This document shows positions 31,579 to 44,882 of a stretch of 64,000 bases of DNA, piece after piece. A program made the position numbers and the translations under genes. This DNA is from Terramyces sp. JEL0728 (Eukaryota; Chytridiomycota; Chytridiomycetes; Rhizophydiales; Terramycetaceae). Location: contig JADIIU010000008.1 of NCBI GenBank assembly GCA_027603945.1, positions 124,001 to 188,000 of the forward strand, in the 5' to 3' direction. A model generated the notes under the pieces. The model had not been told where the DNA came from. It ran no database searches and saw only the letters and a list, made by a program, of their open reading frames with translations. Every line of letters begins with the position of its first letter. The first letter of the stretch is position 1.

Positions 31579-34271
31579 ATGGTGGATCTGGACTCTTTAA
31601 TCAGAACGGAAGACTTGCCATGTAATAATAACTAACAGCAGACGAGGAAGATTGTTTCAGGAACCCACACAATGTGCGATCATGGGTTCGCTATGTCGAC
31701 TTCAAAAAGTCTCCAACTGAAAAGATTTTTGTGCTCTCAAGAGCGGTATTCACTATTAATGTAGGTTATTTTACTACCAAGATCGTATAAATTATGGAAA
31801 TTACTATTGGATTTACAAACTAACGAATTGATTTCAAATGGAGAAGTCAAAATCCCGCTCAATAATCCAATTTGGCAGCAAGTCAATGGCCACTTTGAAG
31901 AATGCTTGGGTAAGTGTTATTAACGTAGTGCTCTGTAACAAATTTCCTGTTATTTGGGAAACTTACCTGAGGTTTTTGACTAAACAACCCAGACCTACTT
32001 TCACCAGACGCACTTTTGATAGAGCATTAAAGGCACTACCAGTTACGCAACACAAAAAGATCTGGGATTTGTACATTGAATTTGCAAACTATACTGGGGG
32101 AGATACTAGTGTCCGTATTTGGAGAAGATTTTTGAAGATTCAACCGTCACAAGCAGAACGGTTTGTAAACACACTATTGGAAATGACTCCACCAAGAACT
32201 GCAGAAGCTGCTAGAGTACTCACAGCGATTATTGAGTCGCCCAACAAATACGCAAATCCAAACGGAAAAACTTTGTACGAATACTGGTAATCAATTTTAA
32301 TTTAGGTCCGTTTTGTGCAAGATTATTATCGATCACCCAGAAGGAATTTCAATGCCACAGCAAGATCATCTGGTACCCTCATCAGAATTCCAACTCACAC
32401 AGAGACCAGACACATTAGACGTGGAACTAATTCTTCGAGCTGGAATAAAAAGATTCACAAATGAAGTAGGCGTAATGTGGAATAGTTTAGCAAAGTGGTG
32501 GATCTTGAGACTGAATTTTGAAAGAGCACGGGATGTATTCGAAGAAGGAATCAGAACCGTTATTACAGTAAAGGATTTCACAATTATATTTGATGCGTAC
32601 GCTGAAATGGAAGAATCTGTGCTAAATCAAGCCATGCAACAAGGAACTCTAGATGATACCGATATTGATTTGCGGCTGGCTAGATTGGAGCGGTTGATTG
32701 AAAGGAGACCATTCTTGATTTCAGATGTTTTACTAAGACAGAATCCACATAGCGTACTGGAATGGCAGAATAGAATCAAACTGTTTTTGGAACTGGACGA
32801 CTTTGAAAACGTAGTAAAAACGTACACAAAAGCTGTGACTACTGTTGTTCCCCACCGTGCTAACGGAAGTTTGACTGACTTGTGGCTGCAATTTGCCAAT
32901 TTCTATATTGAAAATGACCGATTGAAAGATGCAAGAAATGTATTTGAACAAGCAGTCAAAGTGCCGTTCAGGAAAGTTGATGACTTGGCTCATATCTGGT
33001 GCCAGTATGCGGAGATGGAATTGAAATATTCCAACTATCAGGAAGCAATAAATGTGCTTGGAAGGGCCACTGCCCCCTTGTCCGCAAATCTTGATATCAG
33101 GTAGCTATTTAATTAATATAGATTCAACGACGAATCAAAGACACCGCAACAAAGACTATTCAAGTCAATCAAATTGTGGTCGTTCTATGTTGATTTGGAA
33201 GAGTCTGTCGGGACGGTGGAATCTGCTAAGGCTGTATACGACAGAATTATGGATCTAAAAATAGCAACTCCACAGGTAATCATTAATTACGCTGCATTCC
33301 TTGAAGAAAACAAGTACTTTGAAGAAGTAAACCCAATTAACAATAGAGCTTCAGAGTGTACGAAAGAGGAGTTGAACTATTTGGATATCCGATTGCCTTT
33401 GAAATTTGGAATTTGTATTTGACGAAATTCATTGCTCGCTATGGAGGAGCTAAACTTGAGCGTGCAAGAGATCTGTTTGAAAATGCACTTGAAAAATGTC
33501 CGCCAAAGTTGGCAAAGCCATTGTATCTCTTGTATGCTAAGCTTGAAGAAGATTTTGGGCTGGCTAGAAATTCCTTGGCAATCTATGATAGAGGAACAAA
33601 GAGCGTCACACCAGAAGATTTATATGAAATGTTCTTGGTTTATATCGCAAAAGCCACTTCTTTCTATGGAATTGTGTCCACCAGAGACATTTACTCAAAA
33701 GCTCTTGAAGTGCTACCAGACAAGTCTGCAAGAGACATGGCTATCAAATTTGCAGAAATGGAGACCAAACTTGGTGAAATTGACCGGGCAAGAGCCGTCC
33801 TTGGTTATTCTTCACAAATTTGCGATCCAAGAGTGGACCAACAATTCTGGCAAATATGGCACGAATTTGAAGCCAAATACGGCAACGAAGATACATATAA
33901 GGAAATGCTCAGGTAGATTAAACTAATGTAGAATCAAACGCAGCGTCCAAGCCAGATTCAATTCTCAAGTATCATTCATCTCTTCACAAATCCTGCAGCA
34001 AAGAAAAGAAAATGATTTGGAAGAACAAGAAAACAACAATACCAAAGTTGCTGGATTCGTTAGAGCAGCGGAAACTGAACCCAAATTGGAGCAAAGCACT
34101 GAAAACACTGAAAACCCTGACGAGATTGAAATTGAAGAGAGTGACGAAGATGAAGAGCCTGAAGAAGTTGTTGAAAAGAGCATCCCTAACGCTGTGTTTG
34201 GGTCTTTGAAGGAGGAAGACGAAAATCTTGGCGCTAAGGATCGGTTTAAACGGAAGAGGGCTCAAGAATAA
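31579..34271 (+). CDS. SYF1: Pre-mRNA-splicing factor SYF1/XAB2, copy 2
   Basis: This is the second copy of the gene at 19501, with the same eight exons. Differences are one D to N near the N-terminus and several changes in the acidic/basic tail (TQNAEN to TENTEN, and AMERLK to AKDRFK). The HAT repeats are unchanged in the exons I compared. Two expressed copies would double the dose of a stoichiometric spliceosome scaffold. Confidence 0.93.
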
Positions 34272-34413
34272 ACCCATTCTTTGTAGTTTGTTTAAATATT
34301 TCGGATACATGGTTTCCTATCTTGAAAGTTGACTCTCAACGCTATTCATGGTCTGTTGTTACTGAATACTGCTGTGATACAATGCACGACTTGTAATTTT
34401 ATTCCATTTGAGC

Positions 34414-35768
34414 CTATTGCCCATTGATAACGCAAGAGCTAAGTATTCGGACAAGTGCTAGTCCAAGCAGCCCACCTTCACATACACGCATCATTTCATA
34501 CACATCTTCCTCTGTAAAAACCAGCAACCCAGATTCGACCAGCCCTAAACAGTCATTCAAATGGCGTTCTTGTACATTGCCACTTTTAATTAAATCGATA
34601 AGTATTCTACTTGCTTCATTGTACTGTTGCTCTTGATACAGCTTTTTGAATTTTTCATAGTGATGGTGAGTATTCAAGTAAGGCGATTTCAACAAGTATT
34701 CCTGTGGATATTCTTTTGTAGGTGTAAAGTACTTGATCAGGTGAAGATCATTAGATTGCACATAGTGTTCGATTGGGTCTTCACCGGGGATTTTTGCAAA
34801 TATACGATGGATTTCACTTTTTTCATCCATCAATGAGTGTTCTTGGCAGTAATCAAATACGCTCGCATCTGTTATACGTACTACTAGTCCTTTGACATAT
34901 GCTTTAGGAAGGTACTCAAATGCCATTTTCCAATCTTCCAAGATCAACTCTCCATACGTGATCAATTGGCTTTCGTTACTCTTGATTTTGTTTTCCAATA
35001 AATATAAATCACCCAGATGTACTGCTAGCCATGAATCAAGCCTTGCCCCTAATTCAATAGTGGAATCGTGTTCGTTTGCTAATATTGAAAACAATACTTG
35101 ATCAATCACATTACTAGGATTCAACAAAGACAGAATAAGCGGGAATTTGTAACCGGCAATCAATAGCGCCATCATTTTGAATGTCCAGTTGAGATCCAAT
35201 TGAAGAATCATCGTTTCATCGCCAGTCATAACTTCATACACTGTATTAGTAACAAATACCTCTTTTCAACGCCCCGCCTCTCTTTAACTGGAATTGTAGG
35301 CTATTTCTTTTATCTATTCCTTGTTTCTTCCAAACAGTAAATTCCGGTTCCAGCTTTTCAATAGCTTCGTAAAACCCGCAACAAGCGAGTGAATCCAGTA
35401 AATCGCTGTACTTTGAATCTTGCTTTGGATTTAATAGACCAGATATGCGTTTGTACTCTTGCTGCAAGTCAGACAAAAAATTCAATTGGATCCACTGCTT
35501 CATGTTTTCAAGAGAGTACTGATAATTCAAGATGTGTGATAAATGCACGATTGCGTGTATGGCAGACAGATGCGCTGGATTAATTTATAGTACCTTGGTC
35601 TTCTGGGGTTTTGCCGGATTGCACTTGGGAGAGCAGTAGTTTCATGTACGTTGCTGATTTCTCTTGCACAGCAGCTTTCGATTTAAATACTTGCAGCGAA
35701 GATTTGTGAAACTGATTTATTTCTACTTTGAATTTGTATTGTTTGTTTTTCAAAGTGAACCGATTCAT
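34414..35768 (-). CDS. NUP85: Nucleoporin NUP85, copy 2
   Basis: This is the second copy of the gene at 22336. It shows A to V and G to S changes and otherwise the same protein, with both 19-nt introns kept. Three single-base insertions relative to copy 1 lie just upstream of the start codon, in non-coding DNA. Confidence 0.74.
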
Positions 35769-35873
35769 TCAGATTTTCAAAAGTTTGTGGACAAAATGTA
35801 AGGGGATGATTAAGCACTCACTTCAGAACGCAAATAGTTAAATTGAACGAAATTTATTCAAAGAAACCAATCC

Positions 35874-37403
35874 TCAATCCATGAATACTAGACCGTAACG
35901 TCGCTATGATCAAATTTAATTTACCTGGATCCCTCTAAGCAAATCAATTTTCCCCATGCTTTTCCTCAGCAAATCCTTTACTGGATCCATTTCTTTGCTA
36001 GATTCATACCATTTCACAATTTCATTCAGCCAAGTCAACCACAGCTGCAGACAATCCCTATTCTCGTCATCCTCCAATTGTACTTTTAATAAATGCGTAA
36101 TAAACTCAATCGATTCTCCATTGATTGCTGATGGTGGAAACGAGACCATTATATCTCTTAATAACTGGACTGGAATTTCTGATTGCGGTAGTTGGAGGTG
36201 GAATATTACCATCAATGCTTCGTAGATGCTCTTTGCTACTTGCTTATTGGCAGTCGCCAGTTCCACAGAACTACATCTCGGCGTCTCTTCTGCTTTCAAA
36301 ATATTTACAAGCGCTTCAATATCTAATTGTTGGGCTATCGAAAGCATCCGGTAATAAATCAAACAGTAGCAGTCAAGTAATCTCTGACTGTTGCCAGTGA
36401 TAAACCGTACTTGAAGCAATAAAATTGTGTTCACTTGATTCAATAAACTCCTGCATTGGTTTAATACCACGGTCTTTACACTGCGGACTACATCGCTTCC
36501 CAATTGATGCCAAATTGGATGAAAGTCACCCTGGAACCAGTCCAAGAGCAACTGACTCGTTTCCAAACATTCGTTGATATCATCCTTTAATCCATTCCAT
36601 TCTTTAAATTCAGTTTTCCATTTTTTAAATGCTTGGTGCAAAGCCGTAAGTGTGAACGACGATGAAGGAATCCTTCGTACATCTTTTCTCTGATGAATAA
36701 AATGTGAATGGTAATCTAATGCTGGCGCATTCTCTTTGTTGATTGCCAATTCATATAATTGTATATTTGGCAAGAGCGACATTAATCTGTACAAAAGCAA
36801 ATCAACAATTTCGTTATTTTCGTCTAGTTCTTTGTAAATAAAGTAGCGGAATAGTCCTGAATGGACGAATGGAATGTTTTCAGTTTTGTCGGTCTTTAAA
36901 TCTGGTTTTGAGAGACTGCCGACTGTTGATGGGCCAAATGATATCCCAGTGACATCTGCAAGACTGCTGTTTCGTTCCAGTTGGTAAATAAAGTTGTTGA
37001 TGGATGCTGGTGAAGTTAGTATTGGATGTTTATACAGTTTGTGTCTCAGTAAATGGTACATTCGTTTGTTTGTCATTGACAATTCAGCAACCGTTTCTTG
37101 TAATTGCACATGATCAGCAATTGCCAGCAGTATCTCATTAGGTAATGACAAGATGCTATTCTTTGGTGATTTTGCATACGAGATATCAATAGTGGTTTTC
37201 ACTGCGATTGGGTTGGGTTGTTTCTTTGTCTGATTCTTTATTTTTTGGAGTGAATCACATACTAGGAACAGCGTGTTCCATGTTTTTGTGTCTGTGCCTT
37301 CCTCTGAATTTTGCTGGTAGTCTAGTACTAGTATTAGTACTGTGAATAGTTTGTTTATGTGGTGCATGGATAAGATTTGTTTCATATTCTGAAACCACTG
37401 CAT
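35874..37403 (-). CDS. F-box protein, copy 2 (native start retained)
   Basis: This is the second copy of the gene at 23792. It keeps its native upstream sequence and can start at 37403 (MQWFQNMKQ) or at the ATG at 37385. With the 21-nt last intron it encodes 496 to 502 residues. Residue changes against copy 1 include A to V, V to A and R to H within or near the F-box, and R to K further on. It is the copy most likely to be expressed as before the duplication. Confidence 0.72.
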
Positions 37404-37504
37404 TCTACTATAGAAGGTCGTAGAATATAATTATCACAGTCCAGCAGTCTGAAGGTCTGAATTCTACACGACTAAAGACTGATTCTGCGGATGATAAAAT
37501 AGAT

Positions 37505-38809
<1,305 letters not shown>

Positions 38810-39306
38810 TATTTGTAGAGAAAATATTTCTTTTGCCCTGTGATTAGTCACGTTATACAAACCCAATGCCAAAACGGTGCGAAATTAATCTACATAGTGG
38901 CTACGAATATTCCTTTAATTCACTGTCCTGCAATGCGGATATATTTCAGCCTCTCATTTTGAGCACCTTGGCCATTTTTTAGACTAGCGAATTCATGAGG
39001 CTGCTATAATCGGCATTTGTTCTATAGTATGCTCTCTCTCAAAGGAATTACATAGCCTCAGTTATATACATGGCTCACTAGTACCAAGTTGCAGCAAGTC
39101 CTTGGACAGAAATCAGGTGATTAGATTAAGCAAAATCTCCATAACAGAATTAAACCAATACCAGATAGGATCAGAAGCATGCTGTTCGGAGTGGTGGATC
39201 CTCTTGCGGTGTCAAGCCAGGAGATAAAACGCTGTTTCAAAATTGCCACGATGCTAGTCCTATTGTGACCTGCTTTACTTTTTTTTCTAATTTGTAAAAT
39301 ACTTTA
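38810..39306. other. Divergent intergenic region, 497 bp
   Basis: This lies between the thiolase (minus) and the kinase (plus). I see no supported ORF, RNA gene, repeat or palindrome of note. A T-rich run precedes the kinase start. Confidence 0.4.
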
Positions 39307-40259
39307 ATGACGCAAACCGATTCCATACAAAACTACGAATTAATTAAAATCATAGGGACCGGATCGTTCGCAAAGGTGTTCCTAGCAAAGAAGGACAGCA
39401 AAGTGGTTGCTATTAAAGCTGTCAGCAAGCGGGACGAACATGCTTGCTCGCTAGTGGAAAAGAGCACCCAGATACTCACTTTACTAAACAAGCAAAACCA
39501 GACAGAGGACAAGGATGCGTACTACGGAAAACAAAACGTGGTCAAATTTTATGAACGAGTAGAGAACAGCGAAGTTATTGGGCTGGTTCTAGAGCATATC
39601 CAGGGAATGGAAATGTTTGATTATATCATTAAATACCACCAAAAAATGTACGGAGAGAGCATTGGTATCCCCGAACACCTGGCAAAGAAGATCATCAGGG
39701 ATTTAATTCAAGGTACCTGTTGTTAACACTAGCTGTATATTTTATCCACTCGCACCGTATAGTCCATGGTGATTTGAAACTGGAAAATGTGATTGTTATG
39801 GATTTGCCAGTTCCAATGATTAAGCTTATTGATTTTGGATTGGCGCAATATGTTCCTGCTGGAGTAACTGATTTGCCAATCAAATCTTCTCAGCCGTATT
39901 TGTCCCCAGAGTGTATCATGCAACAGCCTACAGACCCCTTTAAAGCCGATGTATGGGCTTGTGGTGTTGTTTTATTTTCGCTAGTGACTTCTAGGATGCC
40001 ATTCGATCCGGACAATCATTTATTGAAACAGCTACACGAGGACGACACTGACGAATCGGGATATTTGCACTCCAGATTGACGAGAAGCTTAATGCGAAGA
40101 ATTGCTGTCGGTACATATAATTTCAGAGCGTCCGAATCTGACTCGCTGTCGCCTGAAGTGGTCGATCTAATATCTCAAATGTTGACTAGGGATCCAAAGA
40201 ATAGGATAGACCCCAAGCAAGCACTTAGACACCCATGGTTTAACTCTATTAGAAACTAA
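39307..40259 (+). CDS. Serine/threonine protein kinase (CAMK-like, non-RD)
   Basis: The protein is a bare kinase domain of 310 residues in two exons, joined over GTACCTGTTGTTAACACTAG. It has a glycine loop (IIGTGSFAKVFLA), the ATP lysine in VAIKAV, DFGLAQY, and SPEC in place of the usual APE. DVWACGVVLFSLVTSRMPFD and RIDPKQALRHPWF are typical of CAMK-group kinases. The catalytic loop reads HGDLKLEN, so the usual Arg before the catalytic Asp is Gly. Such non-RD kinases often do not need activation-loop phosphorylation. The catalytic Asp, Lys and Asn are present, so activity is expected. It has no other domain. It converges on TTLL with 66 bp between stop codons. Confidence 0.88.
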
Positions 40260-40325
40260 TAAAACATTTGACTTTCATTCAGTATACAATATTCGTAGGT
40301 TTAAACTATTATACACAATATCCAT

Positions 40326-42211
40326 TCACGCGCTATCCATGTAATACGACTTTTTCAGCCTAGTGTTCATTTTCAAGCTGATTCTAGATAGCTCTTTCTT
40401 TTTCAGTTCAATCAACGGATTGGAATAGAATAAATCGCTGTACTTTGCAATTGTAGATGCATACGAAACAAATCGACTATCATGATTGAATTCGTATGGT
40501 CTCGTAATATGGAAACTGTCGCTCATGTTTTGAACCTTGACTGGGATCGTTTTCTTCTCTCTCAGCGGCAGCGGAGACGAAGCATCTTGATACAGCTGTC
40601 TAGTGTAATCGGCTCTTTTCAAAGTATTAATATCCAACATTTCCAATTGTTTTTTGAAATTAAGAGGGTTGATCGAGGTATTGACTTTGGGGTTAATATG
40701 TTTCTTTGTTTGTTGTTTCAGTTTCCATTTTTCCAGCATAACTTGTTTTCTGTTCTCTTGGTTTTGTTTAGATTCATGATATGCCTTTCTTGCTTTTGTT
40801 GTGTTGGTTTCTGTTGACCAATTCGCTGTTTCGTCCATAAGGTACAGATATTTACCCAGCCTTTGTGTATCTTCCGGTGGAAATATTCTTTCATAATCCC
40901 CAAGCCTTACATCTTCGAATTCAGTCAATTTTTCAAGCACATCACGATTATACTTTTCATGGTACTTGTTGATGGCTTTTGCATATTGATCGCTGGCACT
41001 GATTTTTTCATTCACAAGCGTCGTCTCTGATAACGTCTTTTCCACCCTGGAATCGCTGTTTGGTTTGAGCAATCTACTCAAACTCTGTAGTTTCTGGTCT
41101 TTGGTAAATTTCTTTTTAAACTGATGGGCAAAAGTAATATTCAGTAATTTCATTGCATCTCCAATAACTCCAGATTTAATGTCCTTGTCTAATTGAGTAT
41201 CACAAGCAAATGAGGGTGAGTGATTTACTTCCAATACCCACGCTTTCAGTTTGGAATCCAAGAGGATATCAAAGCCCAGTATTTCAAAACACTGCGAACC
41301 ACAAGAAGTCATTGGAGTTTTCACACTTGCTGGAAACCACGGTTTAACCAGTTTGCATAAGGCAGGCTGGACGGTGATTATAGTTTTTACAATGACATCC
41401 TTGATCCGTCTCCAGATTACCTCTTGTTTCACATCTCTTAGTTTTTCCAATTCATTTAACACCATCTTGATACTTCGTTTGCTTCCGCTTTCTTCGTCAA
41501 CCACAAACCCTTCCGAGTTCTTGTTGATGGCGTAATTGGTTAAATGCATACAAGTTCTGGCGGTATTTCTTGAATTTGGTGTCTGATATGGCTCAGTCGC
41601 AAATCTAGCTAATCCATCCTTGTAAATGAATATGCGAAGCGGATTCACCGAAGTGACCAGTACGTAAACGCGCAAATCAAATTTGAATCCATCGATTAAT
41701 AACGGAGAGGAAATATAAGATTGAATTACTGACTGTAATTTGCAGCTTTCGTCGAGTTCGTCTGGGTCACGAAACAAGAATATTCCTTTTCCCTGACATC
41801 CATGATCAGGCTTGGATATAAAGCACTGGCCACGCTTTGGTTTAAATGAGTGTTTGAAATCCATAAAATCGTGAGGAAAGATCCATGATTTTGGAAAAAA
41901 GTTGTAGTCTTTGGGAAATAGTCTTGACAGTTTCCCCACCTTTCTTGCTAAATAGTCCTTTCTGCAAATCTCATGCATCCCAGGGAAATGATTAATCCTC
42001 TGAAAAGATTTCCTAGTATTAGTTTTTGGTACATGTCGAGAACCCGCTCCAGCGAGACTCCAGTGTCAATCCAAAACAATACCCATTCATCGTGTTCGAC
42101 TATATTGAATCCTAATGATCCTGATATTTCACGGAGGATTTCGTACTTGCAATTTGCCAGGTTTATATTCAGGCCAGCTACTTTTTTCACTCGCTTTAAT
42201 TCTTCCTTCAT
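40326..42211 (-). CDS. Tubulin polyglutamylase, TTLL6-like
   Basis: This is a tubulin tyrosine ligase-like enzyme that adds glutamate chains to tubulin, mainly on axonemal microtubules. One 20-nt intron (GTACCAAAAACTAATACTAG) restores LDMKSFQRINHFPGMHEICR, a TTLL4/6/13 signature. The TTL domain covers about residues 10 to 360. It contains NINLANCKYEILREISGSLG, SKPDHGCQGKGIFLFRDPDE, FDLRVYVLVTS, MHLTNYAINKNSEGF and AWVLEVNHSPSFACDTQLD. The C-terminal 250 residues are basic and poorly conserved, as expected for microtubule-binding regions. Total length is 621 residues. An inverted pair of CRE half-sites lies just upstream. Confidence 0.92.
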
Positions 42212-42217
42212 TTGGAA

Positions 42218-42232
42218 ACGTCATGTTGACGT
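42218..42232. promoter_or_regulatory. Inverted CRE half-sites ACGTCA-tgt-TGACGT before TTLL
   Basis: A 6-bp inverted repeat with a 3-bp spacer begins 7 bp before the TTLL start codon. TGACGT is the half-site of bZIP (CREB/ATF) proteins. A perfect TGACGTCA precedes the 7TM gene at 48791. Function is inferred. Confidence 0.35.
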
Positions 42233-42428
42233 GTTGAATCTAAAGTGACGATGCCCGCCATTATACAGTTATGAATGCTATAGGGATGGAGATGTTGATG
42301 TGTTTATTCTAATCTTGATATTCACTAGGAGTAAAAAGCTTTCCTTTTCAGCTGACTGGCAAGGGTAGGCTTTAGGAAATGGTCCGATCTTGGCGACTTT
42401 GGTTTGGGCATTTTTTCTAATGTCAATA

Positions 42429-44169
42429 TTATTTACCGTCTTCCAGTTGTTTTATGATTTTTGCTTTATAATTCAGCTTGTTGCGCAACAATTTAAGCAG
42501 TCTCTCTGCATTTTCCTCAGTATCAGGCACGTCTACTGCCTCTCTATGAACTACTCGAGGAATCTGTTTTTGAGTATCATGCGTGTTTGGGCTAGACGGG
42601 GAATGAGGCTTGACAGTCGCAACTTTAGCTGGTTCGGTATTTACCATATCATATGTATTGTTTGGCGTTTGGGATGGAATTCCAGAATTGGAGCGATTAT
42701 TCTTTTCTTTGTATAATCCCTTTGATTCGCTAGATATCTGGTCTTGCTTTATATCTGTTGCTGTGTGAGAAGTTGCGGTATATGATGGTAAGAGAGTGTA
42801 ATCGCTACTCAGATAATCTGAAATGGTTGGCGTTCCAGGGTTACTGTCGTTTAGATCCATCTCATTTTGCAAATTAATCAAATTGCCAGTTGAAACTGTA
42901 CTTGTGTGTGATACACTATCATCCAAATCCCATTTTACTTGCTTGGCTGCGATTTTATCCATTAACTTGGTCTCGAATTTTTCCAGCTGTTTTTGCAGTA
43001 TCCCTGGAAATTGATGACGAACAAAGGATTGCAGATGAAGTTGGATCTCAGTTCTGATAAAATCTTTTATTTGCGGCGTAAGACCTCCTGCAGTATCTGG
43101 TGCGTCTTGTGCTCCAATAGAATGCTTCAATATTGATTTGGTTTCTGGTTCAGGTTTGTTTTTAAATGAATGTTCTTGGTACGGAAATTGTGGGAGTACT
43201 GAAAGATTGGGTTTTCGTTGTTTTGATTCTAAAGAACCCTTTGAATTCATTCTGGAACGCGAAAAGTGATTTGTATTCGAATTATCTTGCGCTTTTAATC
43301 GTGGTTCTCGGCTAGTGATACCATCTTCACCGCACGATTCTGGAATATGTTTGCTAGGTGACGAATCAGTTTGGAAATTATCAGGCGTTTGAGTTGCGTT
43401 GCCATTTGAGGTGTTGGTTGAATTTGTACCATATGGCTTTGGTTCATGTTCTATCCCAAACTTTGGTGCTGAAGAATCAGATTCGCTATCTACAGCTGTT
43501 CCACTCTGTTTTTGACTGTTCTCAGTTAATTGCTCTGTTGTAATCGCTACCTTCTCTGATTGAAAAGATGAATCGTCGAAAACAGCCTTGTGTTCCAAGT
43601 CTATAGCTGATTCTTTTTGCTTTTCTTTTAATATTTCTCTGGTTGACTCTATTCTTTGAATAATATCTATTGACTTGGAATTTTCATCGCGCTGCATAGT
43701 CTTTGCTCTGTCCGAGATATCTTTAGTGTTAAAATTAGAAGCGTTTTTATCTGTTGTGCGAGATATTTCTGATGTGGGTATTGGAGTTTTGATTCCATCT
43801 TTGTGGAGCTTACTCTCTGGGTTTGTGATTGATTGGAATGACTGTCTCTCTTTTATCACTTCTGGTTGATCAATCTGGGATTTTAAAGATTCCAGTTCGC
43901 TGTTGATGGATGACAATTTATTGGACAAGTTTGTGCTTTTATCTGTTTCATTTAAAAATGACTTTTCTAGCAGAATATCCAACTGCATTAGTGATATTTA
44001 CTTGAGATTGCAATCCCAGCACAGCGTTTTCCAACAATGCGACTCTTTCTCCTTCAACAGGTAGCTCTTTCATCTCCGGCTCGTTCATTAGCCGTCCAAT
44101 TTCTATTGATATATCTGAATCCAAACTTGAAGTCATTAAAGTTTCAAAATCGTGGATAGCGCTTTCCAT
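42429..44169 (-). CDS. Long disordered protein with terminal coiled coils
   Basis: I do not recognise this protein. One 19-nt intron (GTAAATATCACTAATGCAG) joins two exons into 573 residues. The N-terminal 110 residues predict a coiled coil (ENAVLGLQSQLDILLEKSFL, SSINSELESLKSQI). A long region rich in S, T, N, Q and K without large hydrophobics follows. A short helix (FVRHQFPGILQKQLEKFETK) and a C-terminal coil (ENAERLLKLLRNKLNYKAKI) come next. There is no signal or TM segment. ACGCGT in the same 11-mer as upstream of B9D2 lies 9 bp before the start. A cytoskeletal or cell-cycle scaffold is one possibility, without direct support. Confidence 0.65.
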
Positions 44170-44177
44170 TTCACAAA

Positions 44178-44183
44178 ACGCGT
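44178..44183. promoter_or_regulatory. ACGCGT box before the coiled-coil gene
   Basis: ACGCGT sits 9 bp before the start codon at 44169 within AAAACGCGTGA, the same 11-mer found before B9D2 copy 1. It is a candidate shared cell-cycle-type element; the role is inferred. Confidence 0.3.
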
Positions 44184-44259
44184 GAAAATTAATCTACCTA
44201 CCGTGTTTTATTAGTAATTAATCTGCGGCGGAATAACCTTTTGGGCCATTCTCACTGTT

Positions 44260-44394
44260 ATGGAGGAACGGATCATCGATGTATTCGGACACTTGAATTC
44301 CGAGTATAGTTCGATATTGCAAGACTTGAACCTGCGCATAGCTAGATCAACGAATAAATGGCCAATATCAGTCACAGGAAACTTGTTTCGCTAA
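44260..44394 (+). CDS. Possible 44-codon small ORF
   Basis: This short ATG-initiated frame reads MEERIIDVFGHLNSEYSSIL and continues as an amphipathic helix to a TAA. It is in the 713-bp gap between the coiled-coil gene and the second 7TM family. I found no splice partner or known family. It could be chance. Confidence 0.2.
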   Translation: MEERIIDVFGHLNSEYSSILQDLNLRIARSTNKWPISVTGNLFR

Positions 44395-44882
44395 TCGTGC
44401 GTCTTTTTCCAATGGATTTTAGATGTCTCGATTCCTGGATAAATTTCTTTCAAAATTACAATTGAATCACAACCATCCCCTTCATTAAAGAGAAAACCCT
44501 CTTTACTGGAGCATTCGTCTGTATCTTTTATCTCACCATAGCGCAAGAAAAGTGTACAAAAGAAGGACCTGCCAATTACAGATCAAATACCCTGTCAGAA
44601 ATGCTTGATGGGAATGCCTGGGCATTTGTCTCATTAATAAAATAGATTTTATGTTGATCTATTGGATTTACCTTCTGGATATGAAGCAAATTTACAGATC
44701 GCTTGACCAGGATTGGATTAACTGCAGAGAAAAGAATTTAGGACAACACAATGATTAGCTGTCCCTATTTCAAAGCAGTATTTGCTGCTTTCCATCGCAA
44801 CTCTATTATTCCAGCATAACTCTATCATTCCGGGTGTTCATGATGTCACTCCCAAATCGCGATTAAACTTTCCTATCCAAAT
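44395..44882. other. Intergenic region, 488 bp
   Basis: This lies upstream of the 7TM gene at 44883. It contains only short open frames and A/T-rich DNA, and nothing that I can identify. Confidence 0.4.

Larger units (their letters stand above)
25302..37386. repeat. Tandem direct duplication, copy 2 (about 12,082 bp)
   Basis: This is the second unit of the duplication, colinear with 13224-25301 and in the same orientation. The last three bases (37384-37386, ATA) belong to both the unit end and the microhomology. It contains second copies of nine genes. All of them keep open spliced frames; only B9D2 is altered, at its start. Confidence 0.97.

Noticed and set aside
13224..37386. Repeat-induced point mutation as the cause of the differences between copies
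   Set aside because: Changes occur in both directions and few create stops. Divergence is only about 1% and genes stay open, so classic RIP is not supported, although a deamination bias remains.
13224..37386. Transposon or virus origin of the repeated block
   Set aside because: No transposase, integrase, reverse transcriptase, terminal repeat or target-site duplication is visible; the content is ordinary host genes.
42390..42716. Plus-strand frame rich in hydrophobic residues near 42.4 kb
   Set aside because: It lies antisense to the 3' end of the coiled-coil gene and is a composition artefact.
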